A DNA stretch of 64,000 nucleotides from Virgibacillus phasianinus (GTDB taxonomy: Bacteria > Bacillota > Bacilli > Bacillales > Amphibacillaceae): the NCBI RefSeq assembly GCF_002216775.1, contig NZ_CP022315.1, positions 3,720,001-3,784,000 on the forward strand, written 5' to 3'. Every line of letters begins with the position of its first letter. Positions within the stretch are counted from its first letter, which is position 1. The notes beneath the pieces are model-generated. The model saw only the letters and a list, made by a program, of their open reading frames with translations. It searched no databases and was not told where the DNA came from. This document shows positions 49,638 through 58,020 of the stretch, piece by piece. The translations under genes were made by a program, and so were the position numbers.

Positions 49638-50126
49638 TTATTCCGTAAGAAGTGATTGCTTTGAAATAACTACCCCGTCTTCGTCCGCATATACATATTC
49701 ACCTGACCGCCACTCGACTCCACCAAAGTGAAGAGCACTATTGCGTTTGCCAGTACCATTCTTTTTACTTTTAAGCGGATGTGTTCCTAATGCAAGAATG
49801 CCCACATCGATTTTGGCCAGATCAACAGAGTCCCGAACAAAACCGTTTATAATAATGCCTGAAAGCTTTCTTGATTGTGCAATACCTGCTAATCGATCGC
49901 CGAGGAGTGCGCACCGATTTGAACCACCACCGTTGACAACGATAACGGAACCTTCTGGTACATTTTCCAATGCCTCCACAATGAGCACGTTATCCTCATA
50001 CACATTTACCGTTTGAATTTTCCCAGAAAATCGTGTCCTTTTTCCAAAAGAACGGAATGCAATATTGCTAATTTGCAGTGAGTCTGAATGGTCGTCGCAT
50101 AAATCAGTAGTTTTGAAGTCTATCAT
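49638..50126 (-). CDS. RraA-family protein
   Basis: The 162-residue protein has [40 protein letters not shown] and [20 protein letters not shown], the RraA/HMG-aldolase fold with the conserved Arg-Asp pair. Members without an RNase E partner often act as 4-hydroxy-4-methyl-2-oxoglutarate/oxaloacetate aldolases. The role here is not determined. The start at 50126 follows TAGGAGG. Confidence 0.85.
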   Translation of the reverse strand: MIDFKTTDLCDDHSDSLQISNIAFRSFGKRTRFSGKIQTVNVYEDNVLIVEALENVPEGSVIVVNGGGSNRCALLGDRLAGIAQSRKLSGIIINGFVRDSVDLAKIDVGILALGTHPLKSKKNGTGKRNSALHFGGVEWRSGEYVYADEDGVVISKQSLLTE

Positions 50127-50404
50127 AGCGAATCCTCCTAGTTTTTTCTATTATTATTAAATTCAACATTTATTCCTGGAAACCCTTTAAATTATCGAAT
50201 TCAGTTATTCATTATCTGGTTCTATATGAAATATGAGTACCGATGATGAAGGAAGGTTTACTAGTCGCTGGGAAACTGAAGTTGACAATGGTCTTCAATT
50301 TAGTAAGCCTAATCGAAATTTTATACCTTCTGACCCTTTTATAAAAAGAGAGCAACCTATTCTTTTTAAACTTTTTACCAGCTATCTTGGACATAACATG
50401 TGTA
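50127..50404. other. Gap without a supported gene
   Basis: Open frames of 62 to 74 codons exist on both strands but lack ribosome sites, and their translations look non-biological. No repeat or RNA was recognised. Confidence 0.4.
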
Positions 50405-50989
50405 TTACTTCTTCGCAATAATAATATATACATCATCTGTCGGGCATAGCTTCTGAGTTACTTTTAGTCCTGCTTTCGTAATTTCCTGTTCCATAATGGA
50501 TGAGGCAATTCTAGGATGGCTGTGGATCGGATCATCCTTCTTTTCAAATTCTACACAAACGAAATACCCCTCAGCTTTGAGCACTCTTTTAATTTCCTGT
50601 AGTGAATTAGATAATTGCTTAACCTCATGCAGAACTAATGACGCTAGTGCAAGGTCAATGGAATGGTCGGATAACGGAATATTATCAATAGTACCTTTTA
50701 GGGTTTTAACATTTGTAATATTTTCTTTACTTGCCTTGGAATCAACAAACTCCAGCATATTAGGATCTATATCCAATGCATAAATTTCTCCTGCCACTAT
50801 TTTAGCAGCTGGAATCGTAATGTACCCTGTCCCTGCACCCAAATCAAGGATAGTATTAGCTTCTTTAATTGGAATCATATTCAGTAATTTTTCCGGTAGT
50901 ATGTCCGCCCTTTTTTCCGGATTTTCAAGGTATTCAACTTTCTTTGCAAAATAGTTCATCTCATTAAAATTGTTATTTCCTTTTTCCAT
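50405..50989 (-). CDS. Class I SAM-dependent methyltransferase
   Basis: The 194-residue protein has NTILDLGAGTGYITIPAAKI (motif I), EIYALDIDPNMLEFVDSKAS and ALASLVLHEVKQLSNSLQEI with RVLKAEGYFVCVEFEKKD, the UbiE/Met11-type fold. The ATG at 50989 with AGGAGAG upstream is preferred over an upstream in-frame start. An operator-like sequence before it matches one before the Rrf2-type regulator gene, so that regulator probably controls it. Confidence 0.85.
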   Translation of the reverse strand: MEKGNNNFNEMNYFAKKVEYLENPEKRADILPEKLLNMIPIKEANTILDLGAGTGYITIPAAKIVAGEIYALDIDPNMLEFVDSKASKENITNVKTLKGTIDNIPLSDHSIDLALASLVLHEVKQLSNSLQEIKRVLKAEGYFVCVEFEKKDDPIHSHPRIASSIMEQEITKAGLKVTQKLCPTDDVYIIIAKK

Positions 50990-51088
50990 ATAATTGACTC
51001 TCCTTTTATTTTTAAAATTTTTATCAATTAGTACTCCCATAGCTGCTTGGCAATCCAAAAACATTTTTTTGATCTCTCTCGATTGAGT

Positions 51089-51116
51089 ATATTATAGACT
51101 CTTTATATCTATAATT
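51089..51116 (-). promoter_or_regulatory. Rrf2-type operator before the methyltransferase gene
   Basis: ATATTATAGACTCTTTATAT followed by CTATAATT matches 51578-51605 at 24 of 28 positions. On the minus strand it holds TATAAT, so it overlaps a promoter. Confidence 0.7.
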
Positions 51117-51128
51117 TACTTAAAATTT

Positions 51129-51557
51129 TTAGGAATTTATTTTATGGTTCTTTGATTCAATTTGCTTTGCAATATCGATAATAAATTTATTGTTTAGTTC
51201 ATCTTTCATTTTTTCTTCGGCTTCAATCATTACATTTTCAATTAAACAATCCCCACTCGCAGCCTCTTCATGTTCCAATGAGCAACTGAACAAAGTCGTT
51301 TTTCCTTCGATGGCATGAATAACATCTAAAAAAGAAGCGTCGCGGGAGTGTCTTACGATGTTATATCCGCCATTAACGCCAGGATTGGATTCAATAAGTC
51401 CCGCTTTAACAAGTTTTGTTAAAATCTTGGAAAGGTATGTTGAGGAAAGCTTTTGGATTTTAGCTAACTGATCGACCCCAACAGATTTGCCCCTTGGCGT
51501 TAAAGTTAAATATACCATTGTGTGCAAGGCATAATTTGTGGCTTTTGAATATTTCAT
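51129..51557 (-). CDS. Rrf2-family transcriptional regulator
   Basis: The 142-residue protein has MKYSKATNYALHTMVYLTLT, QLAKIQKLSSTYLSKILTKL and VKAGLIESNPGVNGGYNIVR, the Rrf2 winged helix with its GGY turn. Two cysteines (FSCSLEH and SGDCLIE) lie where Fe-S or redox-sensing members carry three; the third is absent, so a redox or nitrosative signal through fewer cysteines is possible. A near-identical 28-base site precedes this gene and the methyltransferase gene, which implies autoregulation and control of that gene. Confidence 0.87.
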   Translation of the reverse strand: MKYSKATNYALHTMVYLTLTPRGKSVGVDQLAKIQKLSSTYLSKILTKLVKAGLIESNPGVNGGYNIVRHSRDASFLDVIHAIEGKTTLFSCSLEHEEAASGDCLIENVMIEAEEKMKDELNNKFIIDIAKQIESKNHKINS

Positions 51558-51577
51558 TACTGCTCTCCTTTGTAAAT

Positions 51578-51605
51578 ATATTAAAGACCCTTAATATCTG
51601 TAATT
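51578..51605 (-). promoter_or_regulatory. Rrf2-type operator before the regulator gene
   Basis: ATATTAAAGACCCTTAATAT followed by CTGTAATT is the second copy of the site at 51089-51116. It lies 20 bases upstream of the regulator start. Confidence 0.7.
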
Positions 51606-51747
51606 GATTGTAAATGAAAAATGAAGAAAACACAAGCGTATTGTATTTCCTCCATTAATCACAACGTGTATGTGGCCGTGAATGGTGGTTGTAATAGGTA
51701 CAAAAACGGAAGCGAAAATTCGTCCGGCAATTTTGCCGCATATTGGA

Positions 51748-52926
51748 TCACTCACCTCCCCTTGCCTTCGTTTTATCAGTGGAACCTACCGCTTGGACAG
51801 TTGCATTCGCTGTCACTTTTATATTGCAATCAGCAAAAATTTTATCGCCGTGGTCCCAGTTGTCTTTTATTTTTTGCCAGTCGTCATAATGTCTTTGCTT
51901 TAATATTTTTCCAAACCCGAAAATGTCTGCATGCAAATCATGTTGTGCTTTATTTAGTGTTTGATAGGCAAGCTTTTCAATTTTCTTACTTATCCTTTTT
52001 TCAATTTCTGCAAACCGTTTCGGCGTTAACAGGTTTTGGCTCCCATACATCTCACCAATCTCGCCATCCGCGCCAATTTTAATGGTTATATCTAAAGTAT
52101 TATCCTCTTTCACATCAATTTTTATCGAGCTTTTTGTATTTTCAATTTCATATACCATCAGGTGATTATCAATTTCAAATTCGACGGTTCCAGAATCATT
52201 ATTATGAGTGATAAAGTTTAAACCTTTTGTTTCCTTGCCGGTCAGCTTCCCGACCATCTGGTTATTATGTCCTTGGATTACTGCTACCCCGTCTTCTTCT
52301 ATTCGTTTTCCATCTGCTGTGGTTGAAATGAGGGGAAGGACATAACTGCTATCAGTTAATAGATACTGATGGACTTTCCCTAAGCGGACTGGTTGCACCA
52401 CCCTTGTTGACTTGTAGTTATTTTCCAAAATGGAGTCGATATAAATAGCTGGCAGTTTTCGGGCGTCTGGTTCTACATTCAATATTTTTTTTGCTTCTTC
52501 ATTTGAAACTACTACTTTAATGGATCGCCGCATTTCCAGATCACGGATAAACACGTCCATGACACTAGCAAATAAATTAGGTTTTTTCATAACTTCCCCT
52601 GAAACAACGATCACCTTTGCGTGTTCGAAATAGGCTGCCCGGCTTGTTTCTGTATCTACTTTCCGAAAGGTTTCAAATACACTTTTTCCGTTTTTAGATA
52701 TATTACTGAATGCTTTTTGTCCGCCTGTCATACCGGGTGCCCCCATGCCGGCCGGTACGACAAATTGGTATGTCATTTTCAAGGGGAAATTCGATTCCTG
52801 TTGGTCCGCCATATCGATTGCTGTCCCCACGACAAAGCCACGATCTTCAATCGCTATTTGATCCCAGCAACCTGTTAGAAAGAGGATACATGAACAGGCA
52901 ATAAGCAAATAAACTTTATTTCGCAA
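51748..52926 (-). CDS. Ger(x)C-family spore germination lipoprotein
   Basis: The 392-residue protein has a lipoprotein signal ending FLTGC and then WDQIAIEDRGFVVGTAIDMA, the N-terminal mark of GerAC/GerBC/GerKC proteins. The last third holds the GerC C-terminal domain (LTPKRFAEIEKRISKKIEKL, ADIFGFGKILKQRHYDDWQK). These lipoproteins are part of nutrient germinant receptors in the spore inner membrane. It starts with TTG at 52926 behind GGGGAGTG. The usual GerA and GerB partners are absent; only a possible 18-codon GerB tail precedes it. Confidence 0.88.
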   Translation of the reverse strand: MRNKVYLLIACSCILFLTGCWDQIAIEDRGFVVGTAIDMADQQESNFPLKMTYQFVVPAGMGAPGMTGGQKAFSNISKNGKSVFETFRKVDTETSRAAYFEHAKVIVVSGEVMKKPNLFASVMDVFIRDLEMRRSIKVVVSNEEAKKILNVEPDARKLPAIYIDSILENNYKSTRVVQPVRLGKVHQYLLTDSSYVLPLISTTADGKRIEEDGVAVIQGHNNQMVGKLTGKETKGLNFITHNNDSGTVEFEIDNHLMVYEIENTKSSIKIDVKEDNTLDITIKIGADGEIGEMYGSQNLLTPKRFAEIEKRISKKIEKLAYQTLNKAQHDLHADIFGFGKILKQRHYDDWQKIKDNWDHGDKIFADCNIKVTANATVQAVGSTDKTKARGGE

Positions 52927-52972
52927 CCCGCTTCACTCCCCTTATTTTTATCATTACAAACAGAACCGGCAC
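52916..52972 (-). pseudogene. Possible tail of a lost GerB-type permease gene
   Basis: An 18-codon frame reading VPVLFVMIKIRGVKRVAK ends at a stop that overlaps the gerC-like start, as GerB genes do. The hydrophobic-then-basic ending suits a GerB C-terminus. A stop lies just upstream, so the rest is gone. The evidence is short. Confidence 0.3.
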
Positions 52973-53183
52973 CTACAAAACGGTGTTGGTTAATGCAATT
53001 TTGTGTTTTGTGGAACATAGCAATTCGATGAAAAAATCTTAGTCCATAATATGTAACTTTTGCTTTTCTTTCATCTTATCATTTCTGGCCTCTTTTTCTT
53101 TTGCCCAATAAACTCCGGGATTATACAGGTTCGGTTCGTTTGGTTAAGTTAACATTATTCTCGATAATCTTAGAAAAGCAGAA
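52973..53183. other. Gap before the germination gene
   Basis: No gene or recognised signal is visible in this AT-rich stretch. Confidence 0.4.
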
Positions 53184-53219
53184 AAACGCTAGGGGTATTA
53201 AAATTCCCCTAGCGTTTTT
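53184..53219. terminator. Bidirectional terminator after the MaoC-like gene
   Basis: AAAACGCTAGGGG and CCCCTAGCGTTTTT pair perfectly around a ten-base loop with A/T runs on both sides. Confidence 0.88.
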
Positions 53220-53278
53220 GTGTTCTATTTGTTTTTAAGCAAGATAAATCAACTGCGTTTATGCAAGGCTGTGTAGGA

Positions 53279-53656
53279 TTACAAGACCACACCAGCAAAG
53301 TTTCCTTTCAATACTTGTTTCTCCTTCTGATTTGTGCATGTAAAGGTTGCCATAATAGCCGTACGATTATTGGCTTGCTTTTCAAGCTTCTCAATCGTTA
53401 CCTCACAAAATATGGTATCTCCTGTGAAGACGGGTCTTAAAAACTCAAAGTTCATAGTGCGGGCAAGTACATTATTTTCTCCGCCTATTTTGGTCGGTAA
53501 CGTTGCAGTCAATAACCCCTGAATAACAAGTCTTCCCTGTTCATCAGGTGTAATGTGATGATTCCCTTCGTCTAAAGAGATTTTTGTAAACAATTCAACA
53601 TCTTCTTTGGTGAAGCTTCGTTCAAACGATATTTTATCTTCTACTTGTAAATTCAA
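53279..53656 (-). CDS. MaoC-like hotdog-fold dehydratase
   Basis: The 125-residue protein has FTKEDVELFTKISLDEGNHH, which carries the Asp/His pair seen in (R)-enoyl-CoA hydratases, then IQGLLTATLPTKIGGENNVL and FLRPVFTGDTIFCEVTIEKL. The hotdog fold and size fit MaoC/PhaJ-like proteins. Physiological substrates are not clear from context, since the neighbours are unrelated. Confidence 0.8.
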   Translation of the reverse strand: MNLQVEDKISFERSFTKEDVELFTKISLDEGNHHITPDEQGRLVIQGLLTATLPTKIGGENNVLARTMNFEFLRPVFTGDTIFCEVTIEKLEKQANNRTAIMATFTCTNQKEKQVLKGNFAGVVL

Positions 53657-53682
53657 ACAATTCCTCCTGAAATTTAAGATGA

Positions 53683-54441
53683 TTATCGCGATGACAAAAA
53701 CCAGGTATTCAGTTCAAAGTACGCAGTTAAGGGCACAACTCTGCCTTCTTTATCCCATTTGTGATAGTCTTTAAAAACCTGTTTTATGTCATGATTGGCA
53801 CGAACTTCAACTAAATATTTTATGGAAAGAAAACTGCGCCAATAATCAAACATAATACTCGTTAAACTACCTTGATAGGAACCGCTTCCAAATACATCTA
53901 AAGAATGATTTCCGTAATCTTCATTAAACATCTTTACTAATTCTGATTCCACTTCCGTTATTTCCTTAAATTCCACCTTATTTAATGTCATTTTTCTTGC
54001 TAAATAGTCGCACATACCTTCCTCAAACCAAATACTGTCTTCCCGCTCATCATCGAAATCATCCAGAAATAAATCTAAATGATGAGTCAATTCATGTGCT
54101 ACTAAGGTAAACAACTGATTTTCGGACAAATTTTTATAAAATCTTTCAATCCTAGCATTTTTACGTCCTTCTAATTGCTTGATGAATAACGCTTTCCAGG
54201 ACTCCAAATCCGGTGAAAAATGAATTACATTTTCGTTGGTGTATGCCGGTGCAAATTGGTCGGCTAGAACAGATGTAGCCAATTCCTCCGTTGTCCATAC
54301 AATTCCTTTAGGAGGATCAATTAGTTCAAATTCCTCTTCCATTAATTTTTGATACTTTTTTAATTTCTCGCTAAATCTTTCTATGATTTCCTGGTATTTT
54401 ATATAATCATCTTTACTTTCAAATGCATAAATATGTCTCAT
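53683..54441 (-). CDS. Putative zinc metallopeptidase (gluzincin type)
   Basis: The 252-residue protein has LVAHELTHHLDLFLDDFDDE, an HExxH zinc site, followed 25-30 residues later by WFEEGMCDYLARK, where the glutamate would be the third ligand. It has no signal peptide, so it acts in the cytoplasm or is released otherwise. Similar proteins are annotated as DUF2268-like or hypothetical. The catalytic residues look intact. The substrate is unknown. Confidence 0.7.
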   Translation of the reverse strand: MRHIYAFESKDDYIKYQEIIERFSEKLKKYQKLMEEEFELIDPPKGIVWTTEELATSVLADQFAPAYTNENVIHFSPDLESWKALFIKQLEGRKNARIERFYKNLSENQLFTLVAHELTHHLDLFLDDFDDEREDSIWFEEGMCDYLARKMTLNKVEFKEITEVESELVKMFNEDYGNHSLDVFGSGSYQGSLTSIMFDYWRSFLSIKYLVEVRANHDIKQVFKDYHKWDKEGRVVPLTAYFELNTWFLSSR

Positions 54442-54581
54442 TTATATCCTCCATGTTAACTTCAAGGCAGCCTAGTTTATTGAACCGGGCTATATCCATG
54501 TGGTCCTGTTTTTAAAGGCTCTTCATGTTCGATCTTCAACCAATCTGGAAATCTAGTTGAATAAGTTCACTAGGAATTGGC
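54442..54581 (-). pseudogene. Possible C-terminal gene remnant
   Basis: The minus strand reads AKPIPSELIQ and, after a frame change, FPDWLKIEHEEPLKTGPHGY with a stop soon after. The wording is protein-like, but no start, ribosome site or family could be identified. Confidence 0.25.
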
Positions 54582-55160
54582 TTAGCTTTCAACCAAATGC
54601 CTCGTACAATTATACAGATTACAATCCCACCCATTCTCGCACTCTATTAGGGAGGTGAAAGAAGTATTTTTTAGAGAATCTTCAATTTTGAACTGCGGTA
54701 CCAGTTCACTTAACAAATGCTTAATAAACGAGCCGTGGCTTACGATTAATATATTTTGACTCTTATGTTTGTCGTGAACTTTTTCAATAAATGGCAGGCC
54801 TCTTGCTATGATATTAGCATGTGTTTCCATTCCCAAATCCAATTCGCGCCAATTCCTTCCCCATTTATCGATTCTTTCTTCTTCGGTAGTTCCTTCAATT
54901 AGGCCGCCGCCTACTTCACGCAGCCTTGGATCCAGATGTAGTTGAACGCCCATTTTGTCAGCTATAGTTTCAGCCGTTTGGCTGGCCCTTAATAAGTCGC
55001 TTGAATAAATTACATCCCAATCTTCTGTTCGTAATCGTGCCGCAAGCTGCTGCGCCTCCGCCAGTCCCTGCCCATTTAGTGGTATGTCAGAATTCCCCTG
55101 CGCTCTTCCTTCTATATTCCAAGGCGTAATCCCGTGACGAACAAACCCAATTTTAGTCAT
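54582..55160 (-). CDS. Histidine phosphatase family protein (PhoE/GpmB type)
   Basis: The 192-residue protein begins TKIGFVRHGITPWNIEGRAQ, with the phosphohistidine RHG motif, and has YSSDLLRASQTAETIADKMG and ILIVSHGSFIKHLLSEL, the second catalytic histidine. The ATG at 55160 follows AAGGAGTG; a longer in-frame start has none. It is a broad-specificity phosphatase or mutase of unknown substrate. Confidence 0.87.
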   Translation of the reverse strand: MTKIGFVRHGITPWNIEGRAQGNSDIPLNGQGLAEAQQLAARLRTEDWDVIYSSDLLRASQTAETIADKMGVQLHLDPRLREVGGGLIEGTTEEERIDKWGRNWRELDLGMETHANIIARGLPFIEKVHDKHKSQNILIVSHGSFIKHLLSELVPQFKIEDSLKNTSFTSLIECENGWDCNLYNCTRHLVES

Positions 55161-55297
55161 ATGTATCTGCCACTCCTTTGTTTTTTCAGTCTGATGATGC
55201 ATAGCCTTTTTCCTTAACAATAAGGCTCCGATTCTTTACAATGTTTAGATTTATTTTAACATAAATACCTAATGATACGATTGTCTGAAAAATTTGT

Positions 55298-55324
55298 GGG
55301 ACACGGTGCCTGTCCCTCCGTCCC
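55298..55324 (+). repeat. GGGAC-type palindromic repeat, left
   Basis: GGGACACGGTGCCTGTCCCT followed by CCGTCCC is a short palindromic repeat. A related sequence occurs inverted at 55873-55899, so the two flank the broken EamA and AraC remnants. Confidence 0.5.
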
Positions 55325-55325
55325 G

Positions 55326-55650
55326 CTAAACTCCCTCTCTCATACTCAAATAAACACCGATCACAATAAATATACTCCCGATAAAAAAAGACACGGTTAG
55401 GTGCTTATCTAAAAACAACCATCCAAAAAGAGAACCTACTATTGGCTGTAGAAAGAAAAACAAACCGGCACGATGGGAGGGTGTCAGCTTTAAGCCTTGG
55501 TTCCAAGCAAAAAACGCGATTGCTGTCGAGATAATACCAAGATATAAAAAGCTTAAAATCATTGACCAGGTAAATAAGTCTGATGGTTGCCACTGGCCTG
55601 TTTCAAAGAAAATCGCCGGGAAGGTAAAACTATAGCTATCCAGATCCCAT
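55326..55650 (-). pseudogene. C-terminal remnant of an EamA/DMT-type transporter
   Basis: The frame reads FTFPAIFFETGQWQPSDLFT, then MILSFLYLGIISTAIAFFAW, NQGLKLTPSHRAGLFFFLQP and IVGSLFGWLFLDKHLTVSFF, the last four membrane segments of an EamA drug/metabolite transporter. The first half is missing, and the upstream sequence belongs to another gene type. It is a relic. Confidence 0.75.
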
Positions 55651-55674
55651 CTGTTTTTATCTGAATTTCACCTG

Positions 55675-55800
55675 TTCCCGATAAACGTTTGGGGTGATCC
55701 TCTCTCATAATAAAAATAGTCGAGTTAAGAAGATTGTGATGATAACCGACCTCTATTGCTACATGATTAATCGATAAATTTGTTGTCTTTAACATATTAA
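55675..55800 (-). pseudogene. C-terminal remnant of an AraC-type regulator
   Basis: The frame reads LKTTNLSINHVAIEVGYHHN and, a little later, REDHPKRLSGT. This resembles the second helix-turn-helix of AraC-family regulators (TNLSI..VA..VGY), with an altered middle and no N-terminal part. It abuts the EamA remnant. Confidence 0.5.
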
Positions 55801-55872
55801 AAGAAAGCGCACCTTTCCAGAAGAAAGTTAGGCCAATTAAATCTCACAACCCCCCTATAGAAAGAGCGAGCT

Positions 55873-55899
55873 GGGACGCGGGACCCGTCCCTGTGTCCC
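55873..55899 (-). repeat. GGGAC-type palindromic repeat, right
   Basis: On the minus strand this reads GGGACACAGGGACGGGTCCC then GCGTCCC, an inverted relative of 55298-55324. Confidence 0.5.
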
Positions 55900-55932
55900 T
55901 ATGTTATAATTTATACAAAAGGTGGTGTTCGG

Positions 55933-56808
55933 GTGAGAAGGAATGTGTCTGATAAGAAACGGGATATTTTAATAACGGCGATGAAGCTTTTTTCTTCTAA
56001 AGATTATAATCGGACATCAATGCAGGAAATCGCTGATGTTTGCGGCATTTCAAAAGGAAGTCTGTATGTCTATTATAAATCAAAAGAGGATTTGCTTTTA
56101 CATATTCTTCACTATTATTTTCAAAATATCGAGGGGCAAATTATCCTGATTGAGGATGATGATTCCTTATCAGCAAGGGAAAAATTCGTAAAGGAAATTG
56201 AAATAAAATTAAATCATTATATTGAAAACCAGGAATTCTACAGGCTGCAGGGCCAGGAACTTTCGGCTTTATCGGATAAGAATATTTATCGCTATTTGCA
56301 TCAACAAAATATTGCACAGGTCAAATGGTTTGAACAATATTTAATTAAAATATATGGAAATCACATGAAACCCTATGCTGCTGATGGTGCGTTTATGCTT
56401 TTAGGGATGATTAAACAATACATGGAACTGATCATCCTCAAACAGTTTCCTTTACCTATAAAAAAGGTCGTTCCGTTTTTAATGGCGCAAATTGACTTTA
56501 TTGCTAAGGGTCTGTTGAACAACGATCATGAACCATTAATGGATGGAAATTTGTGGTCTTTGTATCTGGAAGAAGCTAGTGAAGAAAAGGTCCATCCCCT
56601 TAAATTGATTAAGGAAATGAAAAACCAATTAAAAAAACAGTCGATCCCGGAAATTAAAAAAGAAGAAGCTGTTCAATCCTTGACTATTATGGAACAGGAG
56701 CTAATGAACATGCAACCAAGATCCGCTATCCTAAAGGGAATGCTTCACAATCTCGAATCAATTGAGGAACTAAAGGAAACAAGGATAAAGCTTGCTGAAA
56801 GACTATAG
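55933..56808 (+). CDS. TetR/AcrR-family regulator, long form
   Basis: The 291-residue protein has the TetR helix-turn-helix (KKRDILITAMKLFSSKDYNR, EIADVCGISKGSLYVYYKSK) and a C-terminal domain about 90 residues longer than usual, ending in a charged helical tail (EMKNQLKKQSIPEIKKEEAV). In Bacillaceae such long TetR proteins often precede RND or ABC exporter genes, but here no target gene follows. It starts with GTG at 55933 behind AAAAGGTGG. Confidence 0.85.
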   Translation: MRRNVSDKKRDILITAMKLFSSKDYNRTSMQEIADVCGISKGSLYVYYKSKEDLLLHILHYYFQNIEGQIILIEDDDSLSAREKFVKEIEIKLNHYIENQEFYRLQGQELSALSDKNIYRYLHQQNIAQVKWFEQYLIKIYGNHMKPYAADGAFMLLGMIKQYMELIILKQFPLPIKKVVPFLMAQIDFIAKGLLNNDHEPLMDGNLWSLYLEEASEEKVHPLKLIKEMKNQLKKQSIPEIKKEEAVQSLTIMEQELMNMQPRSAILKGMLHNLESIEELKETRIKLAERL

Positions 56809-56961
56809 GGAACCCTTTATCCCCTATACATGTAATTTAACGGGATTCGTTATTTCTTATGTAGAAAAACCTACTATACAATTGCCCTTTTGGTTTGGGT
56901 CATATTAAGCGCTTTTTTGTTAATAATAAGATTGTTAAATAATATGGCAAGGAGGGCGTGT

Positions 56962-57108
56962 ATGCAGAAGAATCAACAAGGTAAAAAGAACTCAAGTTCT
57001 AAATCTGCTGGGACAGATATTAAAAAAGTAAAACAAGAAATTCAGGAAGATATAAACAGTGGACAAGGTGCAATGACTTCCCGTGAGGCGGGCAGCATGC
57101 GGGACTAA
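56962..57108 (+). CDS. Small hydrophilic protein, possibly spore-related
   Basis: The 48-residue protein starts at 56962 behind AAGGAGGGCG and reads MQKNQQGKKNSSSKSAGTDI then KKVKQEIQEDINSGQGAMTS. It is rich in Lys, Gln and Ser. The AGTDIKKVKQ and SGQG stretches loosely recall gamma-type small acid-soluble spore proteins, but the match is weak, and no firm family is claimed. Confidence 0.5.
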   Translation: MQKNQQGKKNSSSKSAGTDIKKVKQEIQEDINSGQGAMTSREAGSMRD

Positions 57109-57131
57109 ATTAGGCATTGTACATCCCATTA

Positions 57132-57166
57132 ACTGCACCCCAAAGGATCTGACTTCTGGGTGCAGT
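57132..57166 (+). terminator. Hairpin after the small protein gene
   Basis: ACTGCACCC pairs with GGGTGCAGT across a 17-base loop. No T run follows, so it is a weak terminator candidate. Confidence 0.4.
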
Positions 57167-57216
57167 ACAAAAATGGGAGTGCTTTATTTTTAGTGACCGA
57201 CGACAGTTTGCTTTTG

Positions 57217-57804
57217 TCAATCATTTAATCCCTTTCCGTCGAGAATTTGCTGCATATATTTTTCGATTCTTGACTCGCGTGTTTTGGATTGTTTGGCTTT
57301 GGAAAAATAAAGAATGTATGCTCGTTGACGTCCCGGCGTCAATTCTTCAAAAGCAGTTTTCAGCGCCGGAATTTCATTAAATTTATCTTGAAGTTCCTCA
57401 GGTATGGTGAAATCGTTTTTCAATTTCACTTCTAAGCCGGACTTTTCAATTTCAATGGCTTCGTTTACATAGGTTTTCAAGATGGGTTCCAATTCAACTA
57501 TTTCTTGAACATTGGTGAACCGAATCTGGCGCGCAGCCTGTACATTCTCTGTTTGTTGGATTAGAATTCCATGGGTATCCTTTAATAAGGCACCTTTGTG
57601 GAACAGAAACGCGCAATATTCTTTAAATCCATGGATTAGTACAACGTTTTTATTCTTATAAGTATAGCAAGGTTTACCCCACTTGAATTCTTCAGTCAGC
57701 TTACTGTCAAGAACGATATCTCTTAACTTCCCATATTCATCTTTCCACTTTTTCGATTTACTCAAAAATTCATCAACCTTGGGGTTTTTTCCACTATTTG
57801 TCAT
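57217..57804 (-). CDS. YdeI-type protein (YdeI/OmpD-associated family)
   Basis: The 195-residue protein begins MTNSGKNPKVDEFLSKSKKW and has LTEEFKWGKPCYTYKNKNVV, FKEYCAFLFHKGALLKDTHG (DUF1801-like domain) and a C-terminal RQRAYILYFSKAKQSKTRES, which marks YdeI. The function of the family is not settled. The ATG at 57804 follows AGAGGGGGG. A palindrome lies about 45 bases upstream. Confidence 0.85.
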   Translation of the reverse strand: MTNSGKNPKVDEFLSKSKKWKDEYGKLRDIVLDSKLTEEFKWGKPCYTYKNKNVVLIHGFKEYCAFLFHKGALLKDTHGILIQQTENVQAARQIRFTNVQEIVELEPILKTYVNEAIEIEKSGLEVKLKNDFTIPEELQDKFNEIPALKTAFEELTPGRQRAYILYFSKAKQSKTRESRIEKYMQQILDGKGLND

Positions 57805-57846
57805 CGCGATACCCCCCCTCTTCAATGTGTTCTCAGAAAGCTTAAC

Positions 57847-57862
57847 TAAGGTAGTAACCTTA
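57847..57862 (-). promoter_or_regulatory. Palindrome upstream of the YdeI-type gene
   Basis: TAAGGTAGTAACCTTA has perfect six-base arms around four bases, 43 bases before the start. It is a candidate operator, perhaps for a MerR- or HxlR-type regulator. The rest of 57863-58020 holds no gene. Confidence 0.45.
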
Positions 57863-58020
57863 TCTTAAATCACGCAATAATCCATTATTTACAGTCACAT
57901 ATTAATTACGTCTATCATGTCCAACCAGAACCATAAAAATAACCCCTCACGTGATGCTGACAGGTCAATGTGAAGGAATATTTTCTCTTTACTTGTGTCT
58001 TTCTCTACAAGCTGATTCAA

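Noticed and set aside
50212..50436. Frames of 62-74 codons on both strands as genes
   Set aside because: They have no ribosome site or recognisable protein pattern, and they overlap the methyltransferase end.
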